DNA of 64,000 nucleotides from contig NZ_JAGEMK010000002.1 of assembly GCF_017565425.1 (NCBI RefSeq), positions 1 through 64,000 of the forward strand. Direction: 5' to 3'. Below, in pieces: positions 31,893 to 40,128 of the stretch. The stretch comes from Actinotalea soli. Its GTDB lineage: Bacteria > Actinomycetota > Actinomycetes > Actinomycetales > Cellulomonadaceae. The notes under the pieces were generated by a model that had not been told where the DNA came from, did no database searches, and was given only the letters and a program-made list of their open reading frames with translations. Position numbers and translations under genes: made by a program. Every line of letters starts with the position of its first letter. The stretch's first letter is position 1.

Positions 31893-34409
31893 GTGACCAC
31901 GAGGGACGCGAGGCTGTCCGCCGTCGACACGCTCGACGACGTCGCGGCGCAGCTGCACGCCTGGCGAGCCGCCGCCGGGTCGCCGTCGTACACCGAGATC
32001 GCCCGTCGGGTCGGCGTCCTGCGCGCCGCGCGAGGTCCTGCCTCGCACGCGCCGGGCCGGGTCACCGTGTACGACAGCTTCGCCACGGGCCGCAAACGGC
32101 TCGACGTCGACCTGGTGACCGACATCGCGCAGGTCCTCGACATCGACGGCGACGAGCTGGCGCGGTGGCGCGTCCGGTGCGCCCGGGCGCAGGACGGGCG
32201 GTCGAGGAACGACGTCTTCGTGGTCCGGCGCGGGGTACCCGACCGGCAGATGCCCTTCGTCGGACGCGCCGCAGAGCTCGAGGCGTGCGTCAGCGCCGCG
32301 CGGCCGGTCGTGATCGAGGGCATGGCGGGGATCGGGAAGTCCTGCCTCGCGCGCCAGGCGATGGCGGACCTTCACGCGGCGGGCCACCTCGAGGACGTCG
32401 TCGTGGTCGCCCTGTCCGCCCGGTCGGGCGACTCGCCCTCGTGGTCGGCGATCTCTGAGTCGTTGCTGCGCACCCTCCTTCCCGACGCGCCGGTCCCCTC
32501 AGGACCGCACGAGCGGGCGAGGCGTCTCGCCGACCTCCTCACCTCGCGACGCACCGGCCTGGTGCTCGACGACGTCACGGACCCGGACCAGGTGCTCCCG
32601 CTCCTCGGGGCCGGCCCTCGCACGCCCGTGCTCCTCACGACACGGCAGTCGCTGGGCCTGCCGGGAGTCGTCGGCGTCCTGCTCTCGCCGTGGACGTCCG
32701 GGGAGACGGCGACGCTGCTGCGGGAGGTCGCCGACGACGCGCGCGTCGACGCAGACCCGGGGTCCGCGGACCGCATCGAGGAGCTCGTGGGCGGGCTGCC
32801 CCTGGCGGTGTCCCTCGCCGCCTCACGGGTCCGCGACCGCCCCGACTGGTCGCTGGCCGACCACGTGGACGCCCTCGAGGCCCGGATCTCCGCGCGCCAC
32901 CTCGACATCCCGGTCGAGGCCTCGATCGCGCTCTCGTACAACGCCCTCCCCCCGGGCCCGCGCCGCACCCTTCGGTTCCTCGCGGCCCAGCCGTGCCTGG
33001 AGATCTCCTTCGACTCCGTCGCCGTGCTGCTCGGGGTCACCCCGAGGACCGCGCGCGCCGACCTCGCGGCCCTCGACCGCGCCGGCTGCCTGCTCGGGGG
33101 CCCGACCCCAGGTCGCGTCCTGCTGCATGCCCTCGTGCGGACCTTCGCGCTCGCCCGCACCTGGGAGGAGGACCCCCCGTCAGCACGGGACGAGGCCATC
33201 TCACGCTTCGCCGACGAGATGGTGCGCCGGACCCAGGACGCCGCACGGATGCTCTACCCCGGATCACTGCCCGCCGCGGAGGGCCCTGGGGCGCACGAGG
33301 ACCCTCCCGCCGCGGCCCGGTGGCTCGACAGCGAGCTCGACGCCCTCGTGCAGCTCGCCTTCGCCAGTGAGCGCTCCCGACCGCGGGTCACGACGGATCT
33401 CTCCCTGGCGCTCAGCCGTCACTTCGACGGCAAGGGACGCTCCACGCTCGCCCTGGGCCTGCACCAGGCGGCAGTGCGGGCCGCTAACCTCACCGAGGAC
33501 CCCGTCGTGCAGGCCTTCGCCGAGCTCGCGGTCGGGCAGTCGGCGCTGCGGCTGGGTCTCCCCGAGACCGCGGGGCACCTCCTGCGGGCGCAGGAGCTCG
33601 GGCGGCTCGGTGGCGCCGCTCGGCCCGTGTACGCGGCCAGCAACGCCCTCGCCATCCTCGCCGCGAACAACGGCGACCTGAGGGAAGCCCAGGCTCGGTT
33701 CCACGAGGCGCTCGTCCTCGCCCGCGAGGACGGCATGACCGAGGCCATCCCGCTCCTCACGGACAACATCGCCGTGATCCTGCGGCGCCTCGGTGATCTC
33801 GACGGCGCCCTCGACCACCACCGTGAGGCCCTGGCCGATGCCCGCTCGCGCGACGACCTCGGAGCCGTCGCCACCTCCCTGACGAACATGAGCGAGGTCC
33901 TGCTCCTGACCGGTGACGCGGACGGGGCCGAGGCGGCCGCCCGGGAGGGCATCGACGTCTCGCGCGCCCTCGGGGACTCGACCATGCACGGCTACGGCCT
34001 CGCGAACCTCGCCAACGCCCTCGCCCGACGGGGGCAGCTCGACGATGCCGTCGAGCTCCAGCGCGAGGCCCTGGAGTACGCGCGCGCCCACGAGATCACG
34101 GCGCTGGAACCCGCTGCGCTCGTCAACCTCGGCGAGCACCTCGAAGGGCTCGACACCGACGCGGCGGGTCGCGCGTTCGACGAAGGGCTCGAGATCGCGA
34201 CCCGGCTCGACCTGAGCTTCGAGCGGTCCCGGGGCCTGCACGGACTGGCGCGCCTGGCCGCCGGCGCGGGCGACCCGGACCGCGCCCGCTCCCTGCTCCG
34301 TGACGCCCTGGCCGTCCTCGGTGCGGAGGCGGACGGCCCGGAGGCCCGCAGCATCCGCGACGCGCTGTCGTCGCTCACCGAGGACCCCGGGGCCGACGCC
34401 CCCGGATGA
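31893..34409 (+). CDS. HTH - NB-ARC - TPR (STAND) regulatory ATPase
   Basis: An 838-residue multidomain regulator. Residues 1-95 form an XRE-like helix-turn-helix (SPSYTEIARRVGVLRAARG; VTVYDSFATGRKRLDVDLV). Residues 120-400 are an NB-ARC NTPase: Walker A GMAGIGKSCLA, Walker B-like TGLVLDDVTD, sensor PVLLTTRQS and GLPLAVSLAA. A winged-helix region follows, and residues 500-830 are tetratricopeptide repeats (LRLGLPETAGHLLRAQELG; LGDLDGALDHHREALADAR). STAND proteins are switches that assemble on binding a ligand through the TPRs. GAGGGGGCG precedes the GTG start. The divergent secreted-peptide gene is a possible ligand or target. Confidence 0.85.
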   Translation: MTTRDARLSAVDTLDDVAAQLHAWRAAAGSPSYTEIARRVGVLRAARGPASHAPGRVTVYDSFATGRKRLDVDLVTDIAQVLDIDGDELARWRVRCARAQDGRSRNDVFVVRRGVPDRQMPFVGRAAELEACVSAARPVVIEGMAGIGKSCLARQAMADLHAAGHLEDVVVVALSARSGDSPSWSAISESLLRTLLPDAPVPSGPHERARRLADLLTSRRTGLVLDDVTDPDQVLPLLGAGPRTPVLLTTRQSLGLPGVVGVLLSPWTSGETATLLREVADDARVDADPGSADRIEELVGGLPLAVSLAASRVRDRPDWSLADHVDALEARISARHLDIPVEASIALSYNALPPGPRRTLRFLAAQPCLEISFDSVAVLLGVTPRTARADLAALDRAGCLLGGPTPGRVLLHALVRTFALARTWEEDPPSARDEAISRFADEMVRRTQDAARMLYPGSLPAAEGPGAHEDPPAAARWLDSELDALVQLAFASERSRPRVTTDLSLALSRHFDGKGRSTLALGLHQAAVRAANLTEDPVVQAFAELAVGQSALRLGLPETAGHLLRAQELGRLGGAARPVYAASNALAILAANNGDLREAQARFHEALVLAREDGMTEAIPLLTDNIAVILRRLGDLDGALDHHREALADARSRDDLGAVATSLTNMSEVLLLTGDADGAEAAAREGIDVSRALGDSTMHGYGLANLANALARRGQLDDAVELQREALEYARAHEITALEPAALVNLGEHLEGLDTDAAGRAFDEGLEIATRLDLSFERSRGLHGLARLAAGAGDPDRARSLLRDALAVLGAEADGPEARSIRDALSSLTEDPGADAPG

Positions 34410-34440
34410 GCCAGGGCCCCTCGGACCGGCCTGCCGAACC

Positions 34441-34668
34441 TCAGACGGCCGGCGGCGGGGTGCGGTCGTCGTGGCGCTCGACGACCTCGCGGTGGCTGGT
34501 GTTGGCGCGCTGCGCGTTGAGCACCAGGGACAGGATGACGGCGAGCACCCCCGCGCCGAGGCAGATGTAGCCGACGACGGTCAGGTCGACGACGTCCCAG
34601 GAGTCGCGCACCGCGAAGGCGAGGACCGCGCCCACCACGATGAGGAAGATGCCGCTGCCGATACCCAT
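34441..34668 (-). CDS. DUF6458-like small membrane protein
   Basis: A 75-residue protein with two membrane helices (GIGSGIFLIVVGAVLAFAV; YICLGAGVLAVILSLVLN) and a charged C-terminus. The opening GIGSGIFLIVVGAVLAFAVRD is characteristic of a small actinobacterial membrane family (DUF6458) of unknown function. GGAGGTTCGACC precedes the ATG. A clear inverted repeat (34688-34706) lies 20 nt upstream. Confidence 0.8.
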   Translation of the reverse strand: MGIGSGIFLIVVGAVLAFAVRDSWDVVDLTVVGYICLGAGVLAVILSLVLNAQRANTSHREVVERHDDRTPPPAV

Positions 34669-34687
34669 GGTCGAACCTCCGTGTCAG

Positions 34688-34706
34688 CGGGTGACTGAGT
34701 CACCCG
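34688..34706. promoter_or_regulatory. Inverted repeat upstream of the DUF6458-like gene
   Basis: CGGGTGAC-TGA-GTCACCCG is a perfect 8-bp inverted repeat 20 nt before the start codon. Its position near the ribosome-binding site suggests an operator or 5'-leader hairpin. The binding protein is unknown. Confidence 0.45.
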
Positions 34707-34852
34707 GTCAACCACGGAGCATTCCGGACCTGGGCAGGTGCCGCCTGTTGAACGGCGGATCTCACCCGGCCTGACGCGCGGACCTGGCCTGCTGCCCGGG
34801 GACCGTGGTCCCACGCGCACCGGCCGTGGCGCGCGGAGGGCGGCCGCTCGCC

Positions 34853-36946
34853 TCAGCCCCGGCGGGGCTGCTCGGTCGTGCCGGCCCGCGCGGCGAGCAT
34901 CTCGTTGTAGGCCTCGAGCTCGGCGTCGCCGTCGCGGTCCGCAGCACGGTCGCGTCGTCGGGCGGTGCGCTCGTCGTCCCGGGTCCAGGAGATGGCGACG
35001 GCGATCGCGAGGAAGAGCATGGGCAGCTCGCCGATGCCCCAGGTGATCGCGCCGCCGATCTGCTGGTCCTCGAGGGCCGGCGGGCCCCAGGGCCGCCCGA
35101 GCAGCCCGAACCAGTCGGGGACCAGGAGGGTCTCGCTGCTCACCAGCGCCACCCCGAAGAAGGCGTGGAAGGCCATCGTCGCGAAGAGCAGCAGCAGGCG
35201 CAGGGCGTGGCTCGGGCGGGTGGGCCCCGGGTCCACCCCGACCAGGGCGTTGACGAACAGGTACCCCGCGAGGGTGAAGTGGGCGATCATCAGCAGGTGG
35301 CCCAGGTAGGTGGTCAGGGCCAGGGAGAACAGGTCGGTGTAGTAGAAGACGATCATCGACCCGGCGAAGTTCACCGCAGCGACCACCGGGTTGGCGAAGA
35401 ACCCCGCCCACCGCGAGTGCACCAGGCCGAGCAGCCACTCGCGCGGGCCGCGGGAACCGTCGGTCCGGGACGGCAGCGCCCGGGCCGCCAGGGTCACCGG
35501 GGCCGAGAGCGCGATGAAGACCGGGACGATCATCACCAGCGTCATGTGCTGGATCATGTGCGCGCTGAAGAGCACGTGCCCGTAGACGGCCGCACCCCCC
35601 GAGGTCGTCCAGGCGAAGATCACGACGCCGACCACCAGGCTCGCGGTCCGCAGCACGGGCCACTGGTCACCACGGGCGCGCAGCCGGCGCACCCACCGCA
35701 GGTAGACCACGAGGGCGGCGAGGCAGCCGAGGGCCGGGACGAGGTCCCAGCGGAAGCTGGTGAGCCAGAGCTCGGCGGTCGGGGCCGGGGGCAGGGCGTG
35801 GCCGGTGACGAGCTCGGCAGGGGTCGGGTCGGTGGGCGGCTCCTGCGGGATGGGCGGGGCCGAGGACCCCAGGGCCGCGGCCACCCCGGAGACGGCACCC
35901 ATCACGGCCAGCTCGACGGCGACGAGCCGCCAGAACACCCCGGGCACCCCCGCCGAGGCCTGGCGGGCTCCCGCGGGGCCGGCGGCGACCTCGTGGAGCC
36001 GGCGGACGACGAGCCGGCGGTGGGCCCACCCGAGGCCACCGAGCACCGCGAAGAGCACCACCTTGGCGACCAGCAGCAGGCCGTACCGCGAGGTCACGCC
36101 GTCGAGCCCGCCGAGCCGGATGGCCCCGTTGACCGCCCCCGAGACCGCGACCGCGACGAAGCACCAGGCGGCGATCGAGGAGTAGCGGGCGACCGTGGGC
36201 GCGAGGTCCCGACCGAGCCTGCGGGCGACCAGAGCCAGGGCCCCGAGCCCGCCGATCCAGACGGCGGCCCCCGCGAGGTGCAGGAAGAGCGAGGAGATCG
36301 CGAGCTCGTGGTTGGTGCTCCCCACGGTGTGCCCGGTCGCGGCCTGCATCGCGAGGGCCGCGGAGACGACGAGGGCCGAGCCGAGCGCCCCGACCGGCGT
36401 CGTGACCAGCAGGGCCAGGGCGCAGCTGACCGCGGCGATCATCGTGATGCCGAGCAGGGTGCGCCCCAGGGACACCTGGGTGACGAAGAGGCCGAGCTCG
36501 GAGCCGAAGCTCGGGCTGCTCAGCGGCGTGCCGGAGATGCTGCCGTAGGTCAGCACCAGGTGCACGAGGCTCAGCACGGCCCACGCCCCGGCCGCGACCG
36601 AGGCGACGAGCATCGTCGAGGGCCACGCGCGCCCGTCCGAGCCCGACCGGCCGCCACCGCGGGGCAGCACGAAGGCCGCGAGCACCAGGGCGCCGAGGGC
36701 CACCGAGGCCGTCAGCTCGACCAGGACGGTCGCGACCGGCAGGCCCCACCGCACCACGGCCCCGGGGTCCAGGAGGGCGCTCGGCAGGGCGGCGCCCGAG
36801 AAGGCAGCGGCCGCCACGACAGCGAGCAGGGCGGCGACCACCCCGCCGACGAGGCCGAGGAGGGGCAGCCGCGCGGGCACGGTCACCTGCTCCGCGCGCC
36901 CCGGGGCCGGGGCGGCGGGGGTCGTGGAGGTCGCAGGTGGGGGCAC
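34853..36946 (-). CDS. CopD-CtaG fusion: copper import / cytochrome oxidase assembly membrane protein
   Basis: A 697-residue protein with about 15 membrane helices. The N-terminal half is CopD-like (FLHLAGAAVWIGGLGALALVARRL; YSSIAAWCFVAVAVSGAVNG); the C-terminal half is the caa3-type CtaG domain (HVLFSAHMIQHMTLVMIVPVFIAL; HLLMIAHFTLAGYLF). Such fusions are common in actinobacteria and are thought to deliver copper to haem-copper oxidases. The start is the GTG at 36946: no Shine-Dalgarno, TAGGCT exactly 6 nt upstream. It is divergent from an MFS gene whose promoter is only 40 bp away, and CopC is encoded nearby. Confidence 0.9.
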   Translation of the reverse strand: MPPPATSTTPAAPAPGRAEQVTVPARLPLLGLVGGVVAALLAVVAAAAFSGAALPSALLDPGAVVRWGLPVATVLVELTASVALGALVLAAFVLPRGGGRSGSDGRAWPSTMLVASVAAGAWAVLSLVHLVLTYGSISGTPLSSPSFGSELGLFVTQVSLGRTLLGITMIAAVSCALALLVTTPVGALGSALVVSAALAMQAATGHTVGSTNHELAISSLFLHLAGAAVWIGGLGALALVARRLGRDLAPTVARYSSIAAWCFVAVAVSGAVNGAIRLGGLDGVTSRYGLLLVAKVVLFAVLGGLGWAHRRLVVRRLHEVAAGPAGARQASAGVPGVFWRLVAVELAVMGAVSGVAAALGSSAPPIPQEPPTDPTPAELVTGHALPPAPTAELWLTSFRWDLVPALGCLAALVVYLRWVRRLRARGDQWPVLRTASLVVGVVIFAWTTSGGAAVYGHVLFSAHMIQHMTLVMIVPVFIALSAPVTLAARALPSRTDGSRGPREWLLGLVHSRWAGFFANPVVAAVNFAGSMIVFYYTDLFSLALTTYLGHLLMIAHFTLAGYLFVNALVGVDPGPTRPSHALRLLLLFATMAFHAFFGVALVSSETLLVPDWFGLLGRPWGPPALEDQQIGGAITWGIGELPMLFLAIAVAISWTRDDERTARRRDRAADRDGDAELEAYNEMLAARAGTTEQPRRG

Positions 36947-37002
36947 CCCGCCAGCCTAAGCCGCGTCGATCCCCCGTCAGGTGCCGGGAGTAAGGTGCGC
37001 TG

Positions 37003-38796
37003 GTGAGCCAGCCGACCGCCCCAGGCGCCGCTGTGACCGGGACCACCCCCGCCGTGACCAGCGGGTTCGTCCCGCCCACCCACCGGCAGATCCTCACCAT
37101 CCTCGGCGGGCTGATGATGGGCATGTTCCTCGCGGCCCTCGACCAGACCATCGTCGCGACGGCCATCCGCACCATCGGGGACGATCTCGACGGGTTGTCC
37201 CTCCAGGCCTGGGTCACCACGGCCTACCTCATGACCTCGACCATCTCGACCCCGCTCTACGGCAAGCTCTCGGACATCTTCGGGCGCAAGCCCCTGTACC
37301 TCGTCGCGATCGGCCTGTTCCTGCTCGGCTCGCTGCTGTGCGGGACCGCGGGGTCGATGTACGAGCTCGCGATCTACCGCGCGGTGCAGGGCCTCGGCGG
37401 GGGCGGGCTGATGTCCCTGGCCATCACGATCCTCGGGGACCTGCTCAGCCCGCGGGACCGCGCCCGCTACCAGGCGTACTTCCTCGCGGTCTTCGGCACC
37501 TCCTCGGTGCTCGGCCCTGTGATCGGCGGGGCCCTCGCGGGGACGGAGACGCTGCTCGGGATCACCGGGTGGCGCTGGATCTTCCTGGTCAACGTCCCCT
37601 TCGGCATCCTCGGCGCCGTGGTCATCACCCGGGTGCTGCGTCTGCCGCCGATCCCCCGCCGCACGCACCGCATCGACTGGCCCGGCGCCCTGGCCCTGGT
37701 GCTGACCCTGGTGCCCCTGCTGCTCGTGGCCGAGCAGGGCCGTGGGTGGGGCTGGGCCTCCCCCGTGGCGCTCACCTGCTACGGGCTGTCCGTCGTCGGG
37801 CTGGGGCTGTTCCTGGCGGCCGAGCGCCGTGCGGGGGACGACGCCCTGCTGCCGCTCCGCCTCTTCCGCAACCGGACCTTCTCCTCGAGCGCCGTGATCA
37901 ACACGATCATCGGCATGGGCATGTTCGGCGGCTTCGCGACGCTGCCCCTGTACTTCCAGATCGCGAAGGGCATGACGCCCACGGCCGCAGGACTGGCCCT
38001 CATCCCGTTGACCGGCGGGATCATGCTCGCCTCGGTCGTCGCGGGGCAGACGACCTCCCGCACCGGCCGCTACAAGCTCTTCCCCGTGACCGGCACCTTC
38101 CTGCTCACCGTCGGGGCCCTGCTGCTCTCCCAGCTGCACGCGACCTCGACCATGGGGGACGTGAGCTGGCGCACGGTGATCTTCGGGCTCGGCCTCGGGT
38201 TCTGCTTCCAGCCCCTGGTCCTCGCCGTCCAGAACGCCGTCCCCGCGCGGGACATGGGCGTGGCGACGGCCTCCTCGCTGTTCTTCCGGCAGATGGGCGG
38301 GACCCTCGGCACCGCGGTGTTCCTCTCGATCCTCTTCTCGACCGTGGGGCAGCGGATCCGCGAGGGGGTGACCGAGGCCCTCGGCACCGCACCGTTCCAG
38401 GCGGCCCTCGAGGACCCTGCCGTGGTCGAGGACCCGGCCAACGCCCCCGTGCTGCAGATGCTCGACGGCGGCCCGCTCCCCTCCCTGGACGACTCCTCCT
38501 TCATCGGCGCCCTCGACCCGCGGCTCGCCGCCCCCTTCACCGAGGGGTTCGCGCAGAGCACCTCGACCGTGCTGCTCGTGGCGGGGGCCGTGCTGGCCGT
38601 CGCGTTCCTGCTGTCCTTCGCGCTGCCCGAGGTCCCGCTGCGCCAGGTCTCGGGGATCCAGAGCCGCATGGAGGACGAGGACGAGGACGCCGCGGCCCTC
38701 GCCCGGTCGGCCGAGGCCATGGCTGCGGCCGAGCAGGGTGTGGGGCCCGACGCCGCCCGGGCCGAGGCCGAAGACGGGCCCGAGGCGCGCACATGA
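37003..38796 (+). CDS. MFS transporter, DHA2 family (14 helices)
   Basis: A 597-residue drug/proton antiporter-type major facilitator. Motif A is seen in GKLSDIFGRKPLYL and the family N-terminal motif in FLAALDQTIVATAIRTIGDDL; motif C is present as GPVIGGALAG. A C-terminal cytoplasmic tail of 60 residues is acidic. Substrate cannot be read; multidrug export is the usual role. GTG 37003 has TAAGGT exactly 6 nt upstream and no Shine-Dalgarno. It overlaps the next membrane gene by ATGA, so it is the first gene of a unit with copC. Confidence 0.9.
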   Translation: MSQPTAPGAAVTGTTPAVTSGFVPPTHRQILTILGGLMMGMFLAALDQTIVATAIRTIGDDLDGLSLQAWVTTAYLMTSTISTPLYGKLSDIFGRKPLYLVAIGLFLLGSLLCGTAGSMYELAIYRAVQGLGGGGLMSLAITILGDLLSPRDRARYQAYFLAVFGTSSVLGPVIGGALAGTETLLGITGWRWIFLVNVPFGILGAVVITRVLRLPPIPRRTHRIDWPGALALVLTLVPLLLVAEQGRGWGWASPVALTCYGLSVVGLGLFLAAERRAGDDALLPLRLFRNRTFSSSAVINTIIGMGMFGGFATLPLYFQIAKGMTPTAAGLALIPLTGGIMLASVVAGQTTSRTGRYKLFPVTGTFLLTVGALLLSQLHATSTMGDVSWRTVIFGLGLGFCFQPLVLAVQNAVPARDMGVATASSLFFRQMGGTLGTAVFLSILFSTVGQRIREGVTEALGTAPFQAALEDPAVVEDPANAPVLQMLDGGPLPSLDDSSFIGALDPRLAAPFTEGFAQSTSTVLLVAGAVLAVAFLLSFALPEVPLRQVSGIQSRMEDEDEDAAALARSAEAMAAAEQGVGPDAARAEAEDGPEART

Positions 38797-39461
38797 GGGG
38801 GCGCACCCGGGCCGCGCGGGGGCTCGCCGCGGCGGGCTTCTCGACCTTCGTCGCCTGGGCCTCGCACCTCCTCGCGGGCGGGGCGCCCCCTGGGCTCGCG
38901 GGGGTGCTGGTCCCCGTGGTCTTCGCGAGCGCCGTGTGCGTGGTCCTCGCCGGGCGGCGCCTCTCGCTCCCCCGCCTCGCCCTCTCGGTCGCCGCGAGCC
39001 AGCTGCTGTTCCACACCCTCTTCGTCCTGGGCAGCACGACGGCCGGCAGCACGACGGCGGGCAGCGCGACGGGCCACGGCCACCACGGGCTCCTCACGGA
39101 CGGGAGCACGTCCCTGAGCGGGAGCGCGCTGCTGGGCGGGGGTGCTGTCGCCGACGGCAGCACGCTCACCAGCGGCGCCGTGCTCGTCCACGGCCCGCTG
39201 ACGATGTGGCTCGCACACCTCCTCGCGGCGGTCGTCACGGTCGCAGCCCTGCACCGCGGTGAGCGGGCCCTGGTCGGGCTGGTCGCGCTGGGTCGGCGCG
39301 TCGTCCGTGCCGTCACCCCGGCCCGCGAGCTGCTCGCGCACCGGCCGGCCGCCGACCCTCGACGCGCCGTCCTCCCCGTCGTCGGGCAGGGTCGGGAGCA
39401 CCTGCACCTGCTCCACCTCGCCGCCGCGGTGGCCCGTCGCGGTCCCCCGCGTCTCGCCTGA
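38793..39461 (+). CDS. Membrane protein of unknown function
   Basis: A 222-residue protein with about four membrane helices, a Gly/Ser/Thr-repeat loop (GSTTAGSTTAGSATGHGHHG) containing a histidine cluster, and a basic/proline-rich C-terminus. It overlaps the MFS gene and lies 40 nt before copC. The histidine cluster and its neighbours suggest a role in copper handling, by context only. Confidence 0.6.
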   Translation: MRGRTRAARGLAAAGFSTFVAWASHLLAGGAPPGLAGVLVPVVFASAVCVVLAGRRLSLPRLALSVAASQLLFHTLFVLGSTTAGSTTAGSATGHGHHGLLTDGSTSLSGSALLGGGAVADGSTLTSGAVLVHGPLTMWLAHLLAAVVTVAALHRGERALVGLVALGRRVVRAVTPARELLAHRPAADPRRAVLPVVGQGREHLHLLHLAAAVARRGPPRLA

Positions 39462-39501
39462 GACGCCACCGACCACGACGCACCCCAGACGAAGGACTGC
39501 C

Positions 39502-40119
39502 ATGACCACCGCACGACGACTGACCCTGCGCACCGCCGCCACGGCGGGGCTGCTGAGCGCCCTGCTCCTCGCCCCGACCACCGCCTACGCCCACGACGAG
39601 CTCACCGGCAGCACCCCCGCCGCCGAGGAGAGCCTCGCGACCCCGCCCGAGGAGATCGTCCTCACCTACTCGGCGGGGATCCTCGACCTCGGCAACGAGG
39701 TCACCGTCGAGGCCGAGGGGCAGGACTGGGCCGCGGGCGACCCCGTGGTCGAGGGCCAGGAGGTGACCGTCCCCCTGACCGAGGGCATGCCGGCCGGGGA
39801 GTACACGATCACCTGGCGCGTGGTGTCCTCGGACGGGCACCCCATCGAGGGCGTGATCCCGTTCTCGGTCGAGCAGGGCGCCGCCGAGCCCGCCGAGGAG
39901 GAGCCCGCCGAGGGGACCGAGCCTCCGGCCGCGACCGCCGAGCCCACCCCCGAGGGCACACCGACGGAGGAGCCTGCCCCCTCGACCGAGGAGACCGCGA
40001 CCACCGAGGACGAGGAGGAGAGCGGCGCCGTCTGGCCGTGGGTGCTGGGCATCGGCGCCGTCGTCGTGGTCGGTGGCGTGGTCGCCTGGCTCGTGGTCCG
40101 GCGCCGACGGACGCCCTGA
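39502..40119 (+). CDS. CopC domain-containing copper resistance protein
   Basis: A 205-residue exported protein: a signal peptide ending at AYA, then the CopC fold starting directly with the N-terminal copper ligand histidine (HDELTGSTPAAEESLATPPEEIVLTYS). The second conserved block is ITWRVVSSDGHPIEGVIPFSV with the other histidine ligand. A long acidic Pro/Thr/Glu stalk and a C-terminal membrane helix with a basic tail follow. GAAGGACTGCC precedes the ATG. It would bind copper outside the membrane and may work with the CopD domain encoded 3 kb away. Confidence 0.9.
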   Translation: MTTARRLTLRTAATAGLLSALLLAPTTAYAHDELTGSTPAAEESLATPPEEIVLTYSAGILDLGNEVTVEAEGQDWAAGDPVVEGQEVTVPLTEGMPAGEYTITWRVVSSDGHPIEGVIPFSVEQGAAEPAEEEPAEGTEPPAATAEPTPEGTPTEEPAPSTEETATTEDEEESGAVWPWVLGIGAVVVVGGVVAWLVVRRRRTP

Positions 40120-40128
40120 CGGCCCGCC

